Shown: one piece after another, positions 1-10,500 of the stretch | Layout of the letters: every line of letters begins with the position of its first letter | Numbering within the stretch: the first letter of the stretch is position 1 | Source: Bradysia coprophila | Lineage: Eukaryota; Arthropoda; Insecta; Diptera; Sciaridae | Length of the DNA stretch: 64,000 nt | Assembly (NCBI RefSeq): GCF_014529535.1 | Contig: NW_023503496.1 | Location: forward strand, 3,376,799-3,440,798 | Reading direction: 5' to 3' | The notes under the pieces: generated by a model | What the model was told of the DNA's origin: nothing | Databases searched by the model: none | The model's input: only the letters and a program-made list of their open reading frames with translations | Program-made: the position numbers and the translations under genes

Positions 1-720
1 AACGTTTATCGTTGACCATTCGCACTAACTTTTATTCGACTTGCGGACCATGTCAGACTCGACATCTTACTTTTCGATATTAGAATAAAGCATGTCGCAT
101 AGTACTAGCATAGATCATCTTCAAGGCCGTCTGAAATGCTATCCACGCCACGTTAAGAACTGCCATCAACGTTAAAAATAATGTCATTTAAACGAAAGAT
201 TTAAAACCCCCGCCTGTTGTTCGTTCTTTTTTTACGCAAAATTTTAAATTTAGTGCTCTTTTTTGACATAAAAGTTTGGGTTAAATCAAACACAACGAAA
301 ATAATCTGAGGTTACGTTTGAAACCGTAACTTGAAGACGATCTATATACGAATGAGACTTTGTCGTATTGTATCACTCTTCCATGTATGCATCATTTTCA
401 TGACCTTATTGTAAACGTCCCAGCTGTCAGACATGTCGAAAAATATCAAATGAATTGAACGAACGATTTTCATGTAAAAACCAGTAAATTGAACACAATT
501 AATTGAGGTTAAGGACTACTTGACGAAATATTAAGCGGGGTTACGTTGACGAGTACCGTATAATGAAAAGGATCTATGGTACTAGTTTATACTGAAAGCT
601 ACAAAAGCGCCACATTCAGCTTTAAAAAATTTGCTGACAAGTTAAAATGTCGTTAGGCTGAAAACACACGAGCAATTTTGGGTTGACCATTGTCGAAACA
701 GCTATTTTGTTTTCGGCTTT
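1..720. other. gene-free stretch
   Basis: AT-rich sequence with no open frame that looks coding and no repeat that I can match elsewhere in the window. Confidence 0.5.
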
Positions 721-850
721 AAGCTCAAAACACACGATGCATCGCAAACGTGTTTCGACGAAAATTTTCTTTGTTATTTGATGCTTAACGAAACAAAAAC
801 AAAGAGAATTTTGATCGAAACACGTTTTCGGTGCCCCGTGTGTTTTGAGA
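721..850. repeat. MITE, family D (AAGCTCAAAACACACGA ends)
   Basis: The left end reads AAGCTCAAAACACACGATGC. The right end reads its near-complement, GTGCCCCGTGTGTTTTGAG. Between them lie inverted CGTGTTTCGA / TCGAAACACG blocks. A second copy is at 29198-29330, and a third, split by insertions, is at 23843-24786. There is no coding capacity, so I read it as a short non-autonomous DNA transposon. An open frame on the minus strand here is only the translated repeat. Confidence 0.75.
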
Positions 851-1829
851 TTTAGCGAATTCCTATTTGTGGTCATGAACTGTATAGCTTCCTTATTTAA
901 ATTCATTTCATTTTTTTTGTTCAATCAAAAATACTAACAAGACTACACCGCCTGTGTCTGAATCATAAATTAATTTTTTTCTTTCTAAATTAAGATATTA
1001 CCAGAAATGAATCAAACATTTGCCATATCAAAAATATCGCTGTAACGTAACGTTTAAAGTGATCTGGATACCACACAGCCGCGTTATATGCAAAATATTA
1101 TTATGGAAAATTATCCAATTTCTGTATGTATCTTTACGACGCGTGGAGCGCGATTTGTGTGTTACGATACTTTATAATTTATTCATTTCCGATTGACACC
1201 GCCGGGCTAAAATGTTGTTGATAGTGTTGTTTAATGTAAAATTAATTTTAGAAAATAAATTATTTAATCGCAAAATGCACGTAAGTGTTGTTGCTTCAAC
1301 AGAAACCTGATTCCGATCGAGTTTCGGGCTTTTTATTGGGATCCCGAGACGATTCTAAAACAAAGAATGATAGCCAAGTGAAACGGTTGGATCGGTTGCA
1401 GGAGATTATGCATCATGTAAATTTACGTCATAAGTCCACCAAAAATTTGAATATTTTCAACTGACAGATTGACAAAAATACCGCTGATTTCATGTCAAAA
1501 ACTGTGCGTTAAAATTTCCCGATATGCGTTATGTTTTAAAGTGTAAGGAGCACTTACAGCGTGAATATGGAGAAAAAAAACTATTACCAGAAGAAAATAA
1601 TTGACTGTAGATGAGTCAATAGCCAATCACAAAAGGTTCTCACGACGAAATGATTGCACAAAATGGACAAAATGACATTTCCACTTTTTCACAATAGCCC
1701 AATAGGGTAACAACGTTCGGCAAGGTTTAAAAATTCAGCCAAAAGAAGGGATTTCATTGTTCTAAACAATAGATGGCCGAATTTCTACCTGCCAAAATTT
1801 ACCGACGCTGATAAATCTAATCCTATTTT
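851..1829. other. gene-free stretch
   Basis: I see no gene. The phrase GCACTTACAGCGTGAATA near 1550 recurs near 48890, which suggests a small dispersed repeat. Nothing else is recognisable. Confidence 0.4.
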
Positions 1830-2312
1830 GAAATTCGGTTAAATTTATGGTAGCTCCGACACCATTAATGTGATCTCAATGGCCGACACTTGCCCAATTC
1901 GCATAAGTTTTGTGAATTGAATAACAAAAGCAACTATTAAGTTGAGGTAAAGTGAGTGTTGAGTGTTTAAATCAACTCTATTCCTATGTAGTGCGTGATA
2001 ATTACTAGAATGATCACCGAAACCAATTGATCAATGTAAAAATTTAACTTAACTTGAAGCAAATTTATTCGGTATTTGAAAAAGAGCCCGCTATAGTACA
2101 TTTGACAACTGCCAAAAATATGTAATGTAATGTAATGTAATGATTGGATTTAGTGGATTCATCTAAAATTCTCAAAAGTGGCTGGTTTTTAAGAGTTAGC
2201 CGATGTATATTGTACAATCACTCCGAGACACACATTTTATTGCATTGCCAGTAAAATTTTTCCGATCAAAAAACTAGTGTCGGAGCTACAATAAATTTAA
2301 CGGAATTTTGCG
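1830..2312. repeat. Inverted-repeat element of about 480 bp
   Basis: The left arm at 1830-1866 contains GGTTAAATTTATGGTAGCTC followed by CGACACCA. The right arm at 2275-2309 carries the complement, GTGTCGGAGCTACAATAAAT followed by TTAACGGAATTTT. The arms are about 35 bp with a few mismatches. The interior has no coding frame. This is consistent with a non-autonomous DNA element. Confidence 0.6.
2121..2142. repeat. Microsatellite (TGTAA)n
   Basis: About four perfect copies of the pentanucleotide TGTAA. Confidence 0.9.
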
Positions 2313-2515
2313 ATATAGTTAGTTACCCTTGATAAAAACGGAGCTGTACACCATAACCTGAACAAAAAATTTGTTTGATTGCACGACCCAGTTTCGAATC
2401 TAGGTTTTTGCCAGCAAAATAATTTTTTTCAACAGCAAATTTAATGTTTGCTTTTTTCTGCAAATTTATTGTTTTCTGATCAGTATTTAAGAGTGATATC
2501 GCCAAGACTCCAGGC

Positions 2516-2731
2516 GATTGGGGAACAAGCCGTTTCCGATTTTAATGAGTGATAGCTTGTTGGATTCGTCTTTCAATTCTAGGAAACACGTATCTTTCAT
2601 TTTTTCTAACAAAAATTTATTTTCTGTGAAAAGCGTTCAAAAGTAGTGACATGAATAACTCAAGAAAAAAAATATTTTAAATTGTTGTAATGTTGTACGA
2701 ATGTTGGCCTTGGAAAGACCTACAGGTGGAG
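2516..2731 (+). repeat. Diverged copy of the 58.4 kb foldback core
   Basis: The stretch shares an ordered series of blocks with 58340-58580, including TGAGTGATAG, GTTGGATTCGTCTTTCAATT, AATAACTCAAGAAA and GGAAAGACCTACAGG. It lacks the long flanking arms seen at 57428-59493, so it is probably a fragment or deletion derivative of the same family. Confidence 0.7.
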
Positions 2732-3280
2732 TATATGCACTGGCTGGTGCGAGTACATCCACGAGAGTTATAACTAAAAATATAGCGAATGTTCGGAGAG
2801 TCCGCCTGCCCTACAGCTTCGATGTTCAAGGAACTGAGTATGGGGTGTTGTAGCTTGGCTGGCACCTTGGAAAAAAAGTTGGTGCGAAAATTCAGTTTTT
2901 TTCCTTCTTTCTGGTGGCTCTACAGCTGGAACAGTACTATGGCAGTCATTTTTTATCGTCTACTATTCTTTTACCTTATCAATAGAAAAACGCTTCGCGA
3001 TTATAATAGGGAAGAAATAAAAGCGATAAATCTAAAATAAGAATTGATCACTTGAAAATTAAAATGATTGCAGGAAAATAAGAATGTGATCACAACCAGT
3101 TTTTCAAATATAACACTACGAAATAAGATTCTATCAACCTAAAATAAGAAGTGATCACAAGTAGTACCTACCACCCGCTAAATCAAATGTGATCACTAAA
3201 AATAAAGAATTTGATCACTAAAAATAAAGAATTTGATCACTAAAAGTAAAGAATTTGATCACTAAAAGTCCGAACGAATA

Positions 3281-3420
3281 CACATAAAAAGCGTTTTAAC
3301 ACGCCGAGCGATCCGGCCCATTGCCCCGGAGCGAAGCGGAGGGCCGCAATGCGAGCCGGGCGCCGGAACGGTGTTGGTAACTTAGGAGTTAATTTTTTCT
3401 CTCTCGCATCGTCTAATAAT
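3281..3420 (+). repeat. GC-rich direct repeat, copy 1
   Basis: A 140 bp segment running from CACATAAAAAGCGTTTTAAC to GTCTAATAAT. It contains the GC-rich core GGAGCGAAGCGGAGGGCCGC and is repeated almost identically at 3440-3581. Its GC content contrasts strongly with the AT-rich arms on both sides. Confidence 0.9.
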
Positions 3421-3439
3421 TAGTCTGTGTAATTCATTG

Positions 3440-3581
3440 CACATAAAAAGCGTTTTAACACGCCGAGCGATCCGGCCCATTGCCCCGTAGCGAAGCGGAG
3501 GGCCGCAATGCGAGCCGGGCGCCGGAACGGTGTTGGTAACTTAGGTGTTAATTTTTTTTTTCTCTTGCATCGTCTAATAAT
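3440..3581 (+). repeat. GC-rich direct repeat, copy 2
   Basis: Nearly identical to 3281-3420, with single-base changes such as TAGCGAAGCGG for GAGCGAAGCGG. A 19 bp spacer separates the copies. Confidence 0.9.
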
Positions 3582-4239
3582 CAAACAGAATAATAGATAG
3601 CATATCCTTATTTCTTGCAATCAAATTTTTTATTTTGCACGATCATTTCTTTATTTTTTGTAATCAAATTCGTATAATTGTAGATCATTTCTTATTTCGA
3701 GACGATCATATGTTAGTGGTAAAATTGCATATATTTAGTGATCAAATTCTTATTTTTTGGTGATCAAATTCTATTTTTATTGCTATCATAAAAAAATTGT
3801 GATCATTTCTCTTTTTCTAGTGATCATTTCCTATTTTCTTGTGATCATTTCTTATTAAATAGCTATCACTTTAATTACATGCCATTATAATATCGTTATA
3901 TTACAACAGATCCAATGGTAACATAACCACGATGTTTATTTCCGAAATTTAGATATTGTCAATAATGCGTCCATTACTTTCAGTGACTTAGTCAGGAATT
4001 CTTTTTAATTGGTGACCTTAATGTTAACGAGGTTGATGTATCTATTGCTTTTATTGTTGATTTCTTGTCGTTTTTCATCATATTTTCGATTTTTCTTTTT
4101 TCTATTATTTGGATTGAGAGAGGATTTTATGCTAAAATTTTTTATTTTAAATTCTTTTCGTTTTGTATTTAGTTTTGTATCTTTAATTATAGACTAATCT
4201 GTTATTGGGCTTTGCCTGTTGTATTGGTCTTTAAACTGA

Positions 4240-4265
4240 ATAAAATAAAATAAAATAAAATAAAA
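4240..4265 (+). repeat. Microsatellite (TAAAA)n
   Basis: About five copies of the pentamer TAAAA. Confidence 0.9.
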
Positions 4266-5804
4266 ATACCAAGCTTAAGACTAGTTCTGAAAAATTCTAC
4301 TTTTCGCCACTTGTGACGAAAAATACTATTTTATCAAGTTGACATTTCACTCAATCTATGTAATGAGTGTGTGTGCCTCACAAAACGTGTTGTTTCAGAA
4401 CCTTGGAATAGATGACTGGAAACTGGAACAAATTTGGAACTTTTAAAAAGAGTTTAAGAAAGTTTCATACAAAATAGTACTCTGTTTGGCAGCTGTCACA
4501 GCTGACAATATATCACCCATAATTGTAGTGTGTTGACCGTGTTGATGAAACGGATTATTGTAAAAGGATGAACTCGAGAGGAGTATACGAAACACGAAAC
4601 ACCTAATCATTGCATTTCGTAAAAGAATTAAATTTTCTGACAAAAGTATTAATTTGCTCGAAAACAATTAATTTGCCTGATAATACCTGCTGGCAACGGT
4701 GTTCAGTTCAATCAGAATCTCTGGACCTAACTATCTAACTTCAACATTAAATCAAACTTTTGTCCTGTGTGGCTGTTGAAATAACAAAGTCAACCTGCGT
4801 TCATTCAAATATACACATTGCACGTGCCAAGTAACAAAAAGACTAAAACGCCGTGTTCTTTATTTCTTTAAATTTATTTTCATGTACAGGTGTTGTACTG
4901 ATTGTACTGGATTAATCACCTCAAAACTATTTAAATTTCTTGAATCTCGTACACATCCAATTGACCGAAGACAAAAAAACAAAACCCGAACAACCAGAGC
5001 AATTTCTTCTTATGCAACAAAATTGTACACTTTAATCATGTGTCAATCAAGAAAAAAAACCGTCTGAAATTGTTCAAATTCTTAACCATTTTTACCTCAT
5101 TTCATTTGATAATTTAATTGATTGAGCCTTAGGCGAAACAATGCAAAAAGGAGAGGAAAAAAAAAACGACTCGGCGGTTTACAGAAGCGAAAAAATCAGT
5201 TGAAGATATATAAAAGTGTGCTTGCGACTGATTTAAGTGTTTAAACGTTTTTTCGTCATAGGTAGGGCGAAAGTGCGTACTTTGAATGCAGACTACAGGC
5301 GGTAAAAGTTGTGTTTTATTGACCTGCTCAAAGTTTTTTTTTTAGAAAGAAAACATGACGGATGCAACGGACAAGAAATCAGATTTTGTAATGACAAATT
5401 TCACAGTTTGTGAAGTTTGTCCGTTTTCAATAATAAAATATGGATAGTGACGTCACTGGTTAGAAAGTCATGTTTTATTGTGATTCGTAAAGTTTCCTCT
5501 GCCTAGACTAATATCAATCAAATTCGGAAACGTACAGTACTTCAATAGCTGCCGCAGCTGTGGCGCACCATACAAAAATACCGATGTGGTAGATAATGTA
5601 GATTATCGGGAAACTAAATTACCTGTTACAGCCGTTGCAGCTGAGATTTTCGACTCTTTTTGTCGGTTCAACTCTTTTTAGTAGTACCGTTGTCGGCTTC
5701 TACTTATTGAAGGAGCTACTCACTCTTGAAAAGTGATCATTTATGTCCTATATATAGGAGATTCGTTATATAGGTTTGTTTTGTTATTTTCTTAGTATTA
5801 TTCA
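4266..5804. other. gene-free stretch
   Basis: AT-rich and without credible coding frames. No repeats matched elsewhere in the window. Confidence 0.4.
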
Positions 5805-5955
5805 TGTTTCAAGCACTTCTTTCGATGTCTTCAGCATGTAAATTCCATTACTTAACTCTGAAAAGTCTCGTATTTCTGTCTTCACTGACCTCGGCTTCAC
5901 CACGAATCAAAAAAAGTCTCCGGAAAACTCTAACTTTCATCTTTTGATGGAATAG
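5805..5955 (+). repeat. Diverged relative of the 57.8 kb foldback arm
   Basis: It shares with 57780-57930 the ordered blocks CATGTTTCA, TTTCGA, AGCATGTAAA, GACCTCGGCTTC / GACCTCAGCTGC and TTTCATCTTTT. Heavily diverged. Confidence 0.5.
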
Positions 5956-6030
5956 TATATTACTATACAAGGGAAGGAATTTGATATTTCGTATCCAGAT
6001 GAGTAAAACTGTCCGAGGGCGAGTGTAGTA
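5945..6030 (+). repeat. Dispersed repeat, mate at 36855-36915
   Basis: Blocks TATTACTATACAAGGGAAG, TCGTATCCAGATGAG and GTCCGAGGGCG match the reverse complement of 36855-36915 in order. Confidence 0.6.
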
Positions 6031-6744
6031 TGAAGTTTTCCTTTACGAAGGAGGGAAAGAATTTTCCCTAGGGACGGAAAGTCAGTTTTCCCTCCCTAGT
6101 AAAGGAAATTACTATTCTCTCTGCGTCTTGGTTCGATTGGTAAATTAAAATCCTTAAAAAAATTTCTGTGTCAGCTGATCTACTAACATGCACTTCTCGT
6201 ATGATAAACAATGAAAACACATTCTTAACAGTGTGTTTATTTCAATCGCAGGTGTTATGGGCGCGCATAGATGACGTTTTTGTTTGTACACCAGCTGGTG
6301 ATATTCAGCTGGTGCTTATTCGGCACATAAAAATCTTTTAAAAATTGTACTCCAGCAGCAAAGTGCTACTTTGACGACTCATTGCGTAAAAAATTAATTT
6401 TTTTACAAATGATAAAAATGGTAAATGTCTGGTAGCGCTTAATTACCAAACTTTTTTTTTGCGCTGTTTCTTGTACCATTCCTAACCGACACTAATCGAT
6501 TATTTCGGTTTGTAAGCTACTGTATGGCGCCAAGAATGCTGTAATGGTCGTTTAGATGTAAAAAAGATTTTTATTTTGCAAAACTGTGAAAATTTACGTG
6601 TTCGGTGTCCGATTGAGTGGAAGGTGGCAGGAATAATCGATGGAAAGACATGTTTGTTAAACTTAAATTTAAAAAGTTATTTATTGTCACGCTAAAGATT
6701 CTTCCATCGAAAACCTTTTAAATTTTCCCAGAAGCTCGATCCTT
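6031..6744. other. gene-free stretch
   Basis: No coding frame, RNA gene or matched repeat seen. Confidence 0.4.
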
Positions 6745-6965
6745 ACTCTTTGAGAAAGGTATCTCGCCTAAATGTATTTAGGTTAAGTCATTCAGTGTGT
6801 ACATTGCAACTACCCAAATTAAATTAACTGAGTGAACTTTAGTACGTTAGCAATGCGATAGAACCGCTAGAAATATTCCACATGGAATTGGCCGAAACGG
6901 GATTGAAACCCTTATTTTGGTGGAAGGCTAGTACGTAACCACCGATCGCATCCGTAGTAATATAA
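6745..6965 (-). mobile_element. tRNA-derived SINE, minus-strand copy
   Basis: On the minus strand it begins with CGGTGGTTACGTACTAGCCT (box A-like). A degenerate box B follows in GGGTTTCAATCCCG, then a tRNA-unrelated body with GGAATATTTCTAGCG, AAAGTTCACTCA and ACATTTAGGCGA. The same blocks occur in the same order at 12352-12615 on the plus strand, which defines a family. It would be transcribed by RNA polymerase III and mobilised by a LINE partner that is not in this window. Confidence 0.7.
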
Positions 6966-7093
6966 AGTGTTTAGTACTCGACACACTCTAACTCTTCAAA
7001 TTCTCTTAGCTTTTCGGATTGAAATTGTTACTTGGCTCAGCGAAATGTTTGCAAAACGTCTAAACCGAGATAGGCTGTTATCTTCAGATAATG

Positions 7094-7206
7094 TACTGTA
7101 AAACCTGCGTATGTTGACCACCTCAAGGGACCGGAAAATTCGGTCAACTTACGCAGGTTGTCAACATACACGATGACGATGGTCAACTTACGCAGGTTTT
7201 ACAGTA
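7094..7206. repeat. Hairpin MITE with TA ends
   Basis: The left end is TACTGTAAAACCTGCGTATG and the right end is CTTACGCAGGTTTTACAGTA, separated by about 70 bp that includes a second internal pair. The TA at each outer end is the expected target-site duplication of a Tc1/mariner-type element. Confidence 0.8.
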
Positions 7207-7344
7207 GTTTGTATCGAAGTCGCTCGAGTAGCAAATAGTATTCAGTTTTCAGTCTAAAACTAAATATTTGTTCAGCTGGCATGACCTGTTCTTAAAGATT
7301 ATTTTCCGCTTCTCTCTTAGTAGTTTCGCCATCAACGAATGTGA

Positions 7345-7650
7345 GTCCTACCTACTTCCCAATGGCAAAGACCCACCGGTGATCTCTTTCGATTACTGAA
7401 CGTTTTTCGATCTTCTCGGACAGATCTTACACTAATAATTAGTATGCACGACAAGACACGTTAGCGTACACTCATGTCATGTACGTGTGAACATAGCAGA
7501 TTTTCACCAAAATACGTCGAGATCGAAGCAATATTAAATGTAGCGAATTCGGTATGTAACTGGACGTTAATATTAAAGTTATTATGAGTGTGCAGCAACA
7601 TGTACATTGTACAAGGTATTTATCAAATCGGTTCATTTAATTTATTGTAA
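7345..7650 (+). repeat. Local duplication, copy 1
   Basis: It matches 9452-9792 over roughly 300 bp with small indels. Shared blocks include TCTCGGACAGATCTTACACT, TGTAGCGAATTCGGTATGTA and TTATGAGTGTGCAGCAACAT. Copy identity ends at ATTGTAAACG, exactly where the hairpin at 7647-7712 begins. Confidence 0.85.
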
Positions 7651-7712
7651 ACGCTGAGTATACGCGGAGTATACATTCAACTTCGTATACTCCGCGTATA
7701 CTCAGCGTTTAC
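7647..7712. repeat. Perfect hairpin, 28 bp arms
   Basis: GTAAACGCTGAGTATACGCG and the following bases are perfectly complementary to the second arm ending in CGCGTATACTCAGCGTTTAC, with a 10 nt loop (7675-7684). The arm also contains two overlapping GTATAC-type palindromes. It marks the end of homology of the local duplication. Confidence 0.95.
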
Positions 7713-8026
7713 TAAAATTGAAAATTTCAATTAAATCATCTGAAGTAGTAGATGGTTTCATCAAAATAAATGAAAATATGCGGAGGTCACATCAATATGA
7801 TCTGTTACTTCAAGAAATGAGTTCTAACTGAAGCAATGCATTTTTACACAACTTTGATTCTAACAGAACAGTGTGTGTTTTGTTCGTTTAGTTTAGTTGA
7901 ACCGTTCGACAACATTTATTCTAACTGAGGTGTGTGTGTGTGTGTTGTTCTTTTCGTTGTTTAAACTTGTTGACAACTGAGGATTGTATTTTGTTCTTTT
8001 GATTTTATACACCGTTCGATCTCAGC

Positions 8027-8613
8027 ATGGCGTCATCGTTATATGCGAACTATAAAAAAATATCCGAAAATTTAGAAAAAGAAACGAATGAACTGAAAAA
8101 AAAGAAGAATGTTATTGGCGAAGCTGTGGAAGCAGCTGTAATCATCAAAGATGCAGTGAACAATGCTAAGCAGGCATCAATCAATGCGAAGGATGCAAGA
8201 AACTGAAGCGTCGGCTGGAGATGTGTTCGAAGACTTGAAGCTGGCAACGGAAGATGCGAAGGTTGCAGCTCGTCAAGCTATGGAATCAAAACAAGAAACC
8301 GAAGCGTCGGCTGGAAATGTGTTCGAAGACTAGAAACAGGCAACGGAAGAAGTGAAGGTTGCAGCTCGTCAAGCTGTGGAAGCAGTGATCGAGATTAAAC
8401 AATAAGTTGTCGTTATAGCCAAATAGCTACCGAATCAGCTCAATCGACTAATTTGTTGCTCCTCCGCCATCATCCATAACCCCAAGACTGCAAAGGAAAG
8501 TGTTGGAACATAATTTCAAACCGGAATCGGGACAAACTATTAGATGCAATATTTGCAAATATAAGATGGCTTATCACTCAACACGATTGGCAAATCATCG
8601 GTGCAACATATGA
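8027..8613 (+). pseudogene. Decayed coiled-coil plus zinc-finger gene
   Basis: An ATG at 8027 opens a 59-residue lysine/glutamate/alanine-rich coiled coil (starts MASSLYANYKKISENLEK). The frame then hits TGA. A +1 change of frame continues the same kind of helix through two near-identical tandem units that both contain EASAGxVFED, the second ending in TAG directly after VFED. After further stops, a last in-frame piece carries CNICKYKMAYHSTRLANHRC, a Cys2...His...His/Cys arrangement like a BED or C2H2 finger, and ends at TGA. An AATAAA lies at 8706. The duplication, frameshift and stops argue for a pseudogene. Unseen introns could rescue part of it. The parent gene is not recognised. Confidence 0.55.
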
Positions 8614-8903
8614 AATGTCGGTTATTTTGTGAAAGTAAAGTGATTTTTCGTAGATCGATCAGAAGAAAAAAAAAATCATTGTTAACCATTCTAAACAAAT
8701 TCATCAATAAACAAAGAAAAGAGCTGGTTCACAGTTCGTTCGATTAATGGATTTTCGTATATTTTTGTTCGAAATAAGTTCCTTCGACCCCAGTTCGATA
8801 CTTTGTAGGAAAATTACCATTTTATCGAAGATCAACCTCTAAAAGATTCTGAAAATACCGACAAGACTAGCGCAATTTGCGTCATTTATGGTTCATATTC
8901 ACT

Positions 8904-9215
8904 GAAAGTATATAAACACTGAAGGTAGTGCAAATCAAGGCTGTAAACTTTGGTGATGAATTTCTCTATGAAATCCGCTACTTTATCGTCAAGTGTGGTA
9001 TTTCTTCCGAGTATCTGTATCTGCTTGATCTACCCAAAGTTCACAGTTACCTACGAATCCCTACTTTTAGATGAATTTAGTTTCGTTGTGTTGCACCCGT
9101 ATTGCATTCGTTTGCGCCGAGTTGCAGCTAGCTGTGAGGTGAGGGTTTGCTTTACCGTCAGTATTTGTATACTTTTAGTCGAACTAATTAGCGCATTAGT
9201 ACTCATTAAGGGCCC
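8904..9215 (+). repeat. Family A element (AAGTATATAAACACTGAAGG), one end
   Basis: It starts with the family A terminus AAGTATATAAACACTGAAGG. It later carries the internal blocks GAATCCCTACTTTTAGATGA and GAGTTGCAGCTAGCTGTGAG, which match 23460-23550. I do not see a clear opposite terminus. Confidence 0.6.
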
Positions 9216-9451
9216 AGTCTTAAATTACGCACACAAAAAATGGAGAACTTTAGAGTCCACGAAGGTAAAGCTTTTTGAGAAATCGTCTATCTCCCATCTG
9301 AGGTGAGTCCGTAATTGGTGAGTGACAGAAACTACTTGCTAAATCCAAAAAGCAGTCAAATAATCTCGCTGAAATTATCTCAGAATTGGAGGGTGTAGAA
9401 TAAGAAAATTATCTTTTGAGATTACATTCATGATACATCAACGATTTTGAG

Positions 9452-9792
9452 TCTGACTCCATACCGAGTGCTTCCAAATGGCAAAGACCCACCTGCTGAT
9501 AATAATCTCTTTCAAACATTGAACGTTTCTCGATCTTCTCGGACAGATCTTACACTAATTAGTATGCAAAGCACGACAAGATACGTTAGCGCTACACGCG
9601 TTGCATAACGATAATACTCATGTCGTGTACGTGTGAACATAGCAGATTTTCACCAAAATCCGTCGAGATCGATGCAATATTAAATGTAGCGAATTCGGTA
9701 TGTAACTGGACGTTAATAATAAAGTTATTATGAGTGTGCAGCAACATGTGCAAGGTATTTATCAAATCGGTTCATTTATTTATTGTAAACGA
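9452..9792 (+). repeat. Local duplication, copy 2
   Basis: Partner of 7345-7650. It holds a few short extra segments (for example TTGCATAACGATAATACTC) absent from the first copy. It continues past ATTGTAAACG into unrelated sequence rather than the hairpin. Confidence 0.85.
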
Positions 9793-10118
9793 CTTACAAA
9801 TTCTCTGCATTTTCATCGATAACGAGGAGATTAGTATTCAACTAACTAATAAATGCGAAATTGAATGTATAATTGAAAATGCATACATAATGGAGTTAAC
9901 TGGACTGGCTAATAGGTCGATTTTGTTATTGAATAAGTCACAATTAAAGTGATATTAATGCACTGGTTAAACCCATTCGGTGCATTTACTCCGATTTTAT
10001 AAGATGCTTTCACCGAGAACATTTACCGCGAGTTGTAAAATTGAAATGATTGGAACTGCTACTGATATTGACGATATCCGAAAAGTGAACTATGTCCAAT
10101 TTGGAACAGATGCGAAAC
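9793..10118. other. gene-free stretch
   Basis: No credible gene. Some motifs recall the interior of family A elements but cannot be aligned over any length. Confidence 0.35.
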
Positions 10119-10346
10119 CCAAGGTTCTGAAGGAACAGGTTAAGACACCTCCGATTTGATCACGAAGGCGGTGGAATCAAAATTTTCCTGTGGCGCCAAC
10201 TAGGTTTGAGAAGCTTTATATGACGATTTCAACGCAACAACAAAACATTTTGTTTTCAAGTTGATTTTTTACACAATGAGTGCGTTTAACAGATTTGATT
10301 TCAACCACCTTCGTGAGTGACTTAACCCATTTTTTCAGAACCTTGG
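10119..10346. repeat. MITE, family C (CCAAGGTTCTGAAAGAACAG)
   Basis: The left end is CCAAGGTTCTGAAGGAACAG followed by GTTAAGACAC and a GAAGGCGGT block. The right end is its inverse, with CCTTCGTGAGTGACTTAACC and CAGAACCTTGG. The interior is AT-rich and non-coding. Other copies are at 15744-15999, 23216-23422 and, partial, 31039-31166. Confidence 0.8.
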
Positions 10347-10385
10347 CGAAACCAACACAAACTCATACTTTTTCGAACATTTGAA

Positions 10386-10500
10386 TCAGGTCAGTAAGGT
10401 CAACCTGAAAATTTCAGGTCAGGTCAAATATGACCTGAAACCTGATATTGATCTGATAATATGACCTGACAGGTTTCAGGTTGACCTGAAATTGTTGCGG
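10386..10500. repeat. Array of AGGTCA/TGACCT motifs, cluster 1
   Basis: About eight AGGTCA-type hexamers in both orientations lie within 115 bp, for example TTTCAGGTCAGGTCAAATAT and ATGACCTGAAACCTGAT. A second cluster lies about 0.8 kb downstream. AGGTCA is the half-site of nuclear receptors, but paired clusters also fit subterminal repeats of a transposon. Confidence 0.7.

Larger units (their letters stand above)
3015..3888. mobile_element. Foldback-like element with TGATCA sub-repeats
   Basis: The left arm (about 3015-3275) is built of degenerate units of about 22 bp ending in AAGAATTTGATCACTAAAA. The right arm (about 3590-3888) carries the reverse complement of the same unit (for example TAGTGATCATTTCCTATTTT). 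The two arms therefore form a long imperfect inverted repeat made of tandem sub-repeats, an architecture known from Foldback transposons. The middle is a tandem pair of GC-rich segments of 140 and 142 bp. There is no coding frame. Confidence 0.65.

Noticed and set aside
622..924. 100-codon minus-strand frame
   Set aside because: It is mainly the family D MITE; similar peptides come from 29198-29330.
8950..9306. 118-codon plus-strand frame
   Set aside because: Largely the interior of a family A element shared with 23460-23550.
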